Source: Carpediemonas membranifera (lineage: Eukaryota; Fornicata). Taken from it: a stretch of DNA of 64,000 bases. Below, one piece after another: positions 57,528-64,000 of the stretch. Location: contig JAHDYR010000043.1 of assembly GCA_019828565.1 (NCBI GenBank), positions 28,512 to 92,511 on the forward strand. The letters are read 5' to 3'. The position numbers were made by a program, and so were the translations under genes. How positions within the stretch are numbered: position 1 is the stretch's first letter; the number at the start of each line of letters is the position of its first letter. The notes under the pieces are model-generated. The model was not told the origin of the DNA. It made no database searches and was given only the letters and a program-made list of their open reading frames with translations.

Positions 57528-60500
57528 TTTTCAAAATGACGAGGTCATTTTCGGAGAACCGACATTTTGGGCAAAACTGTGTGGCAATGCGTGCAGAGGT
57601 GAAAGTAAGCGCATATTAGGAACGCATAATTTGCCAACATCCCGAATCGGGCGCTTTGGACATGCTTTCGCAGCACTAAGTACAGAACACAACATCAATA
57701 GCCGAAACTACAACGAATCAGCACGGAACACCTAATTAGAAGCAAAGACGCCAACATTAGCTTCCTGCAACCGAGATATGGCACCAACAGCTTGCTTGTT
57801 GAAGTCTGCAGCTACAAGTACGTTTCCTCTCCACAGCTTCCTCAGTATCGAGACCCGGACAGGGCGAAGGTCCACGTCGCGGCCGAGACCGAGTTGCTTG
57901 CTCAAGACGACCAACCAGTCGTGCTCGAGGACCACTCGGTGGCCGTTCGCCGCGTCCTTGCTCTCGGGCTCAGACTTGGCCAGCACCCGGCGGCCAGTCC
58001 ATCCCGTGGGGTGGATGACGCCGGGGATGACCTCGACATTCCAGTTCGAGTACCGGGCGTGCTTCGAGCGCGTAGCCCACCCGTGGTTGGGTGAGACCAC
58101 GATGTCGACCCCTACTGGTGCGCGATCACCCGTGCGGAACATCATGATGTCCATGCGGGCCTCGCCCTCCTTGTTGGGGTCCTTCGTGAGCTTGTGGTGC
58201 TGGTGTAGGCGCACTTCAGCCTGCGCCGGCACGTCGACCTCGCCTGCCCAGGCCTGAAGGGCCTTGCCGATCGGGTCGTGGCGGTGCTTGCTGGGGCCAC
58301 CTCCCCGCAGGCAGGGGCAGGACAGCATGTGCTCTACCGTGAGCTGCGGGGCGTGGGCTTCCCTCGTCGGGTCAATCCGGGACGTGTCCTCAGGGTCGAC
58401 CACAGAGCGAAGGTAGCAGAGGGGGCAGACCGAGCCGGCACGGGTGTCGAACGACGCCATGCCCATGTGGGCACGGGTCACGGCACGAAGCGTGAGGCCG
58501 TCGACGGACGGGTCAGTCTTATTCCCGAGAGGGTTGCACGAAAGGCTCTGGCGGACCAGGCACTCGGCAGGAGTCTCGACTTCGTAGCCGCCCGCACACA
58601 GACTGGCGAGGATAGAGTGTCGCACAAGCGAAACCAGTCTGCGTTGGGGGCCGGATGAAGAGAGCTCCCGGAAGAGCTTGTCGGTCACGGGCCAGTGGGC
58701 CTCAAGCAAGTGCCCAAAGTGCTTCTGGGCGTTCTGTGCCACACCCAGCGCGTGCGAAGGAAGGACCTTAGAGACCTCCAGCAGTTGCCGAGCGGCACCG
58801 ATGTGGGCGGCGTGCCACACCGTCGTCGGGAGCGTCGGGAGCGAGACCAAGTCCGCCGTCACGCACGTCAAGTGCGGCTGTGACCACCATGAAGGGCGGG
58901 GGAGCGGGGAGCCCGAGGATGGTGCTGATAGCAGGAGCGAGCACAGTGGCTTCGAACTGAGCGAAGTCCCTATAGAGCCGGCCAGAGTGGACAGTGGGAG
59001 ACACGCAACGGAAGAAGTGCGTCGGCACAGTCAGGACTGTGTATTTCAACAGTCCTAGGCAGGCGCTAGTGGCGTCGGCCCCGATGACGTTAGCCATCTC
59101 CGTGATCGACGCGACCTCCGCCTCCATTCTGGCAATCAGTCTCCGGCCCTCGTCCTGGATGAACGAACTAGTACCCACCGGGGCACCCACGACCACGAGG
59201 TTCTTGGCCCGTCGGACCCGTCGCTCGCTGGCGTTGGTGTCATTATCCGGCGCGTCCTTAGACATCACCAGGCACTTACTCCTGTTCAGCCTCATACCCG
59301 CGGACCCGCACTCAGACTCCGCGGCGTCGTACAGCTGGTTGACCTCCTGCCCAACCTCCGAGAGAGGCCTGTCTGTCAGGGCGTATACGTCGTCCTGGTA
59401 CCCGACGAGGCGCCAGCCGCTGAACGTAGACCGGAGTCGGGTGAGGATGGGTCGCATGCCCAACGAGAACAGAATGGGGGATAGGGGGTCGCCCTGGTGG
59501 ATCCCCTCCACGGATGGGATGACCGCGCCAGTTGTCGCGAAGAGCGACCCAGACTGATACATGGTCCGCACGTAGCCGGCGATGGCCGGGCAATACGCGT
59601 CAACCACCCTGGCGATGAACGAACGGGACATGGTCCCGTAGGCGTTCGAGAGATCCATGGCTGCGGTGACACCACCCTTGCCTCGGCAGTCACGGACCGC
59701 GTCGACGAGGGTTTCAAGCCCGCAGGCCTCCCCGATGCCGAATTGGTCCGGAAGGCACCCGTCTGCCCGAAGCCGGGCGCTCACGACCTTCGCCAGCAGC
59801 TTGCCTGCAAAGCGACGCAAGGTGTCGCCGATGGCGACAGGACGGATGTCACCGTTCTTCTTCGGAACCGGGACAAGGATGGCATGCGAAAGAATGCCGG
59901 TGTATGGACACCCACACATGATGTCCTGCACAAGGGGTAGCAAAGCCCTCGCGAACTCGCCCCCTAGAAGGTGGAAGGCCTTCTTGAGATGCAAGAAAGA
60001 GAGGCCTGAGGGCCCTGGCGCCGACTCGGTAGGTAGTGTCTTCAGAAGACGCTTGACCTGCTTAACCGACACCTCTGGTACGTACCTCAGGGGCGACGCG
60101 ACCGGGGTCACGTCACCGAACGCGTCCTCGACACGCTCCTCCTGCAACTCGCGGAGCCGAGCGTCTGTCTCAGGCTCGGTGAGAGTACACTTGTGCGCCC
60201 TCAGGGCAGCACTCGCCTTTCCCACGAACCCGCGGTTGTAGAGACTGAACGCTCGGAGGAGCTTGCTATCGGTTTGGCCCCCTGTGCTCTCGCGAGGCAC
60301 ATACAGACCCGTCGGCAGCTTCACGAGCTCGCGCAGAGCCGCGGCCTTCGCTTCGTCGCTCTCCGCGTCCCCAATCAAGACGAGCTGGTCCCGAAGCTCC
60401 CGGGCCCACGCCTTCTGACGATGCCGGGTCGGAAGGACCTTGCCGACAGTCAGGGCGACGACGGCGGACGGGAAACACTCGGGGATCGAGGTGGGCGGGG

Positions 60501-61145
60501 GGCGCGGTGGTGAAGGCGGAGGTTGAGCTGGCTCTAGGCCGCGAGGTGTGTCAGTGCGGGGCGACGGCTGGGCCTGTTGGGTCGGGGTTGGCGTCCCCGG
60601 GGCCGACGTAGCGCTCGCCTCGAGAGGGAGCGACACGGGGGCGGGGCGGGGAATATCGTCCGGCTGCGTGCCGGACTGGGTGGAGCCATCATCCTGAGCC
60701 CTCAGTGTAACCGGGATGGCCACTTCACGATCGGACTGGCGGATGGAACAGGCGTCCCGCATTGCGGCCGGGATCTTCGCCTGGCAAGCAGCCAGGTTAT
60801 TCATACCTGTGTTGGATGGCTTCGAGACGCTACTCGGGAACGCCTCATGAAGACGCATTGCGACGTCGCGCAATTTTGCGCATGAGAATCGGTTCTTGGC
60901 CCGGCTTGATGGCCCGATGGCGAGCTTCACGATGCCATCCGATGTGGATAAGCATTCGAAAACGAAGCCAATGGAGGACCACTCGTTCAATAGACCTCTG
61001 GGAACGCAATCCCGAAAGTCTCGTTGAATGCAGCGCAAGATGGGCAGAAGGCATCCTGGAGGACCAGGATCGCCTGATGATGGGTTTCTTGCTACAACGT
61101 CCCGCCTTTGAGGCAACGGGGCGCTCCGCAAGAGGTTTTCGTTCA
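57528..61145 (-). mobile_element. R2-like (RLE-type) non-LTR retrotransposon
   Basis: 3.6 kb, minus strand, between two copies of a ~135-bp target sequence. One protein is encoded in two frames: RT, then a zinc cluster and restriction-like endonuclease. There is no APE domain and no poly(A); the 3' UTR is 57528-57731. Insertion is within the tRNA-Met gene/spacer, in opposite orientation to the tRNA. Confidence 0.9.
57732..58871 (-). CDS. R2-like element: RT end, zinc cluster and restriction-like endonuclease
   Basis: Overlaps the upstream frame at 58768-58871; the switch lies around GGLGL/VSLPTL near 58840 and needs a one-base change. CPLCYLRSV ... LTVEHMLSCPC is the CCHC-type cluster seen between RT and RLE in R2-clade proteins. 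The nuclease core shows ARMDIMMF and VGVDIVVSP, acidic residues in the PD-(D/E)xK arrangement, and later RVVLEHDWLVVLSKQLG. It would cut the target site. Confidence 0.85.
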   Translation of the reverse strand: MTCVTADLVSLPTLPTTVWHAAHIGAARQLLEVSKVLPSHALGVAQNAQKHFGHLLEAHWPVTDKLFRELSSSGPQRRLVSLVRHSILASLCAGGYEVETPAECLVRQSLSCNPLGNKTDPSVDGLTLRAVTRAHMGMASFDTRAGSVCPLCYLRSVVDPEDTSRIDPTREAHAPQLTVEHMLSCPCLRGGGPSKHRHDPIGKALQAWAGEVDVPAQAEVRLHQHHKLTKDPNKEGEARMDIMMFRTGDRAPVGVDIVVSPNHGWATRSKHARYSNWNVEVIPGVIHPTGWTGRRVLAKSEPESKDAANGHRVVLEHDWLVVLSKQLGLGRDVDLRPVRVSILRKLWRGNVLVAADFNKQAVGAISRLQEANVGVFASN

Positions 61146-61146
61146 T
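58768..61146 (-). CDS. R2-like element: N-terminal region and reverse transcriptase
   Basis: About 790 codons; the first ATG of the element is at its very 5' edge (61144-61146), so the start is uncertain. A Ser/Pro-rich N-terminal part without a clear zinc finger (SPPRPPPTS) is followed by RT: ESAPGPSGLSFLHLKKAF, LVPVPKKNGDIRPVAIGDTL, AAMDLSNAYGTMSRSFI (motif A), GIHQGDPLSPILFSLG (B), GYQDDVYALTD (C), GMRLNRSKCLVM (D). YQDD with an RLE downstream places it in the R2/CRE-like group. Confidence 0.9.
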   Translation of the reverse strand: MNENLLRSAPLPQRRDVVARNPSSGDPGPPGCLLPILRCIQRDFRDCVPRGLLNEWSSIGFVFECLSTSDGIVKLAIGPSSRAKNRFSCAKLRDVAMRLHEAFPSSVSKPSNTGMNNLAACQAKIPAAMRDACSIRQSDREVAIPVTLRAQDDGSTQSGTQPDDIPRPAPVSLPLEASATSAPGTPTPTQQAQPSPRTDTPRGLEPAQPPPSPPRPPPTSIPECFPSAVVALTVGKVLPTRHRQKAWARELRDQLVLIGDAESDEAKAAALRELVKLPTGLYVPRESTGGQTDSKLLRAFSLYNRGFVGKASAALRAHKCTLTEPETDARLRELQEERVEDAFGDVTPVASPLRYVPEVSVKQVKRLLKTLPTESAPGPSGLSFLHLKKAFHLLGGEFARALLPLVQDIMCGCPYTGILSHAILVPVPKKNGDIRPVAIGDTLRRFAGKLLAKVVSARLRADGCLPDQFGIGEACGLETLVDAVRDCRGKGGVTAAMDLSNAYGTMSRSFIARVVDAYCPAIAGYVRTMYQSGSLFATTGAVIPSVEGIHQGDPLSPILFSLGMRPILTRLRSTFSGWRLVGYQDDVYALTDRPLSEVGQEVNQLYDAAESECGSAGMRLNRSKCLVMSKDAPDNDTNASERRVRRAKNLVVVGAPVGTSSFIQDEGRRLIARMEAEVASITEMANVIGADATSACLGLLKYTVLTVPTHFFRCVSPTVHSGRLYRDFAQFEATVLAPAISTILGLPAPPPFMVVTAALDVRDGGLGLAPDAPDDGVARRPHRCRSATAGGL

Positions 61147-61280
61147 CACTGGGGGCATCCTTTTACTAGATCTTGAGATTGAGGGTAGCAGTCGAGGCTT
61201 CGCGGGGCGAGATCGAGGTAGTACTTGGGTTCTGGGGGGTCTCAGGGCCGTGTAGCGTCATGTGACGGGGGTATCGGTCA
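61146..61280 (+). repeat. Long target duplication of the R2-like element, right copy
   Basis: Starts with the last 12 bases of tRNA-Met (61146-61157) and ends exactly where E5R begins (61281). Confidence 0.93.
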
Positions 61281-63180
61281 TGGGGCTACATCAGCTCTAA
61301 TGTCACCTTGGGTGACGCCATCCGCAAGAGACGATCAATCGTTGTGCGGGTGCACTTTAAGCAGGCAGAATGGTAGAAACTTCGGCTCCGCCGACGGCAT
61401 CGGATTTCGCGGGACTAAAAGAGCAGATTGAGAAGCTAGCTGGAACTGTCAGCCAGTTGGCTGCTGCAAAAGGAAGCGAAAGGGAGAACGAGTCCCCGAT
61501 CTTCGATCTTGCTAGCGAGCACGAGGAAGCAGAGGAAAAGAAGAACGAAGAGGTTGAGGATGAAGAGGACGAGAACTTTGACGCTACTATCCGGTACATC
61601 GACGGACTGGCAGATCTTCCTTCAAAGGGCCCGCTAAGAGAGGAGGCGATGTTCGTTCGGAGAATTTCCGCCATGCTGCAGGCTTCTAGGATGGATAAGA
61701 AGGACAGGAAGAGGATTGATCTTGAACTTCAGGCTCGCCGCAGGATCCTGAAGATGAAGGACGAAAACTACAGCAATGTCGAAGGAGACTTTTTTCCAGG
61801 CCCGCCCAGCTACCAGAGGGGCCAGGGTGGCGGCAAGAACAAGAAGAACAAGAGAGATTAAGACAAAAATTTCCATCAATGAATGCCAAATGGGAGCTTT
61901 GGGAGCGCTTTGGTGCAAGCCAGGAGGTTGTAGACCTTTTGCACCACGGCGTACCCATCTCCGTCACTCAGCCGCCACCGCCACCACAACCACAACGTAC
62001 CATGGACCCGAGGATCAACGACAAGATCGCAGAGATGCTACAGGAGGGAGTTCTAGAGGAGTGCACGCTCCAGGACCTGCGTCACTCCGCCCCACTGTTC
62101 TGTGTCGCCAAGGGCGCAGAGAACATCCGTGTCGTGCACGACCTTCGCCAGCTCAATGCTGTTTCATCGGAGGCACGCACATTCCGACTATTCGGCCTCA
62201 AGCGGGCCCTCAGCACACTCACACACAACGCTTACATGACAAAGATAGATCTACGGTCGGGCTAACACCAATTAGGGGGTCGTGCCGGAGGACGCGAAGC
62301 TCCTGGGTGTCGTCACACCAGAGGGCAAAGCTTACTACTACAGAGGTCTCAGCTTCGGATGGCAGGCCGCCCCGTTCTTCTTTCAGAGCGTGACGGTACA
62401 ACTGGCAAAGATCATAGCCCGACGGTTCGGCGTACAAGTGTCGGTATACCTGGACGACTTCTTGCTCACCCACAAGTCCAAGGACGTTCTAGCACGTGCG
62501 ACGCAGGGGGTGATCGAGCTCATGGCGTCGCTAGGAGTCATCCCGAGCCTGAAGAAGTCACAGCTGACCCCGACAAGGTCGATCGAGTATCTTGGGGTCG
62601 TACTAGACACTTCGACAGACTCCATGAGGCTATCAGAGGACAAGAGCGCTCATTACAGGCAGCACCTTCAGGAGGCCCTGGTCCAGGGCAGACTACGCGC
62701 GAGAGACTGGGCCAATCTACTAGGCAAGCTGGCCTTCTTCTCCTCCACAGCCCACGCCGCCCTGCTGAGGCTTCGTCCTCTTCAGGCGGTGAAGCCCTCG
62801 GATTACATCACAGTCACAACAGAGCTAAGGGCGCTTCTCGAACCCTGGGACGAGGTCCTGCGGCAGCGACCCTCCAGGCCATTCGCAGAGCTAAGGAGCC
62901 TTTGGGGCATGCAGGGAGATCTGCAGGTCACGGTTGCGACAGACGCATCAGGCCAGGGCTGGGGCGCATCGCTATACCAAGGGGCCGCGTCACGAACAGC
63001 GCAAGGACACTTCCCTCGGGATGTTCAGGATTCCAACATATGCGTGAAGGAGCTGTACGCAATCTGGCAGGGAGTCCTGATGGTGCCTGCGCAGAGGGGC
63101 AACGCCAATCTAACGGTGTTCACAGACAACACCGCGGCGAAGTCGTGGGTCAACCGCCAAGGTTTAACACGGGCAGGGCC
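61281..63180 (+). mobile_element. E5R: YR-type retroelement, 3'-truncated
   Basis: Leader, gag and RT-RNase H, cut in RNase H at the GTAAG repeat. Inverted duplicate of E5L. It lies about 123 bases downstream of tRNA-Met in the ancestral locus. Confidence 0.9.
61370..61861 (+). CDS. E5R gag-like ORF1
   Basis: 163 aa, intact, same as 25044-25535 with one substitution in the KGSERE region. Family blocks LADLPSKGPLREEAMFVRRI and RRILKMKDENYSN are present. Confidence 0.8.
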   Translation: MVETSAPPTASDFAGLKEQIEKLAGTVSQLAAAKGSERENESPIFDLASEHEEAEEKKNEEVEDEEDENFDATIRYIDGLADLPSKGPLREEAMFVRRISAMLQASRMDKKDRKRIDLELQARRRILKMKDENYSNVEGDFFPGPPSYQRGQGGGKNKKNKRD

Positions 63181-63190
63181 CGTAAGCTAA
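61858..63190 (+). pseudogene. E5R RT-RNase H ORF, truncated, stop and frame break
   Basis: In the -1 frame to gag (RQKFPSMNAKW). It has the same TAA as E5L after KIDLRSG (62263-62265) and in addition a five-G run near 62275 with one base more than E5L. It continues LSFGWQAAPFFFQ, VYLDDFLLTH (near 62448), VATDASGQGWG and FTDNTAAKSWV. The last codons (GPVS) are junction sequence. Confidence 0.9.
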
Positions 63191-63871
63191 GGTAAGGTAA
63201 GGTAAGGTAAGGTAAGGCTCGATATGACGCAGAACAGCAACGATCACGTAATCGAGGGAGGGATCCGTGAGCTGAGGAACCAACCACTCAGGCTCTACGA
63301 CGTGCCGCTCAATGCGCGGAACACTGCCCGCCTCGACGAGCGCGTAATAATCTGCGACGAACTGAGTCGCGTCTCTGGTATTCAGGCGATCGCGCGTGCG
63401 GACCTGAGCCGTCATCCACACACAGTATACGGACAGGTGGCAACCGATTAGCACCAGACGCTTCAGACAGGCTGAGGCAACGGACCGCTGATACTGCTGA
63501 CCAGCCGATGCGAAGCTGGCCGCACTGACGTCAAGGAGAGCGGTGACAGCGTCAACAAGGTCGTGGGAGAATGCGCCGCCATTATCGCCAGCAGAGGCCA
63601 GCAAGGCTCGACCCAGCTCAACGTCGTTGCCACGCAGGGCGAGATGTGTCCGGAGGTGGCGACCGACGATGGCGTCACGCACAAACTCACGCAGGAGGCC
63701 AAGCGAGCGAAGGAGGTGGCGATCGCTGGAGTCGCTCCCACCGCTAAAGACCTTTCCGTCACGGAGACGCGACAGGGCGCCGTGGAGGGTCAGCTCAAAA
63801 CAGTTACTGACGAGCGTGCTGGCCTGGTTCAGGACGGCCTGGAATCTGGTAGCCCGTTCGTCGAGGCCAGC
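63164..63871 (-). pseudogene. Unknown protein related to the G2 antisense ORF (fragment)
   Basis: Open on the minus strand from at least 63871 down to 63164. The frame has no ATG inside, so the start lies upstream or is lost. Blocks FELTLHGALSRLRDG, LREFVRDAIVGRHLRTHLAL, RLVLIGCHLSVYCVWM, ATQFVADYYALVEAG and EPEWLVPQ align in order with the 46294-47415 protein (LCRDAIVLQAMSAYLSI, FRAVMLGHDVNLYFVL, CAEFARQYFARMRSG, LSGFMPV). The end runs into the GTAAG repeat (PYLTLPYLTLAY), so the natural C-terminus is missing. Function unknown. The region 63872-64000 is rich in CGGAC-type repeats and shows no further gene. Confidence 0.6.
63183..63217 (+). repeat. Short tandem repeat (GTAAG)n, right copy
   Basis: Six units of GGTAA between truncated E5R and the unknown gene. 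Not a telomere-length array. Confidence 0.9.
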
Positions 63872-64000
63872 CCGCGGCCGGGTGGCAGGTACAATCCGTG
63901 CCGTGAGCCTGGCCGCACGGACTGGCCGGTCATGAGTGCGGCGTTCGGCGGATCGACGGGATTCGACGGATCACGGACGGACCGATCGACCGGACGGACT

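Larger units (their letters stand above)
61187..63340 (+). repeat. Inverted duplicate of 23566-25718 (right copy)
   Basis: See the left copy. The homology stops at 63340 within the unknown gene. On the other side it continues through the tRNA. Confidence 0.95.

Noticed and set aside
62263-62265. UAA read as a sense codon (Tyr) in this organism
   Set aside because: The same TAA in E5L and E5R comes from one duplicated copy. Other genes end normally at TAA and use TAC/TAT for this Tyr.
63183-63217. GTAAG repeat as a telomere
   Set aside because: Only about six units, internal, flanked by gene fragments on both sides and duplicated within the window.
1-64000. CRISPR array, bacterial operon or phage content
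   Set aside because: No regularly spaced repeats, no ribosome-binding-site pattern, and all genes are of eukaryotic retroelement families.

Overview
The window is transposon-on-transposon DNA from a eukaryotic nuclear genome. It contains two intact, intronless tRNA-Met genes and nothing I can call a host protein gene. Nearly every open frame belongs to a retroelement. The coding style (chromodomain Ty3/gypsy elements, non-LTR elements, and many tyrosine-recombinase, YR, retroelements) and a high GC content for a eukaryote suggest a protist or alga. An alveolate such as Perkinsus is my guess only; nothing here proves the species.

I label YR elements E0-E10, copies of one APE-type LINE family L-A to L-E, and chromodomain Ty3/gypsy elements G1-G3. 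0-36.9 kb: a largely head-to-tail array of YR elements, E0 (recombined remnant), E1, E2, E3, E4 (5' part), E5L (minus strand), E6, tRNA-Met (minus), E7, E8. The YR elements share one plan: gag-like ORF, then RT-RNase H-methyltransferase-like ORF in the -1 frame, then YR ORF again in the -1 frame and overlapping the previous one. E3, E6 and E7 show complete split direct repeats (A1 ... B1-A2-B2), as in PAT-type members of the DIRS order. LINE copies are nested with clear target-site duplications: L-A (full length, 8.66 kb) in the E2 YR gene, L-B in the E3 RT gene, L-C in the E6 RT gene.

36.9-57.3 kb: a chromodomain-integrase tail (G3); a 3' YR-element fragment (E10) that hosts G2, a complete 10.1-kb LTR element with 102-bp LTRs, itself hosting L-D (4.45 kb); then E9 (minus strand), whose middle is replaced by G1, a Ty3/gypsy element rearranged into a 6.5-kb inverted repeat (2,748-bp arms, 998-bp centre). 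G2 carries an antisense ORF of unknown function between its chromodomain and its 3' LTR; a homologue lies at the right edge of the window.

57.3-64 kb: the second tRNA-Met, an RLE-type (R2-like) non-LTR element flanked by a duplication of about 135 bp that includes the tRNA 3' end, E5R, and the edge fragment of the unknown gene. The blocks 23.57-31.13 kb and 57.33-63.34 kb are inverted duplicates of one locus. E6 interrupts the first and the R2-like element interrupts the second, so each copy preserves the empty site of the other's insertion. Both tRNA-Met copies have the 5' end of a YR element four bases upstream, which makes this tRNA neighbourhood look like an integration hotspot.

Many reading-frame breaks are single missing bases in C, G or T runs, so some genes called broken here may be intact in the organism.
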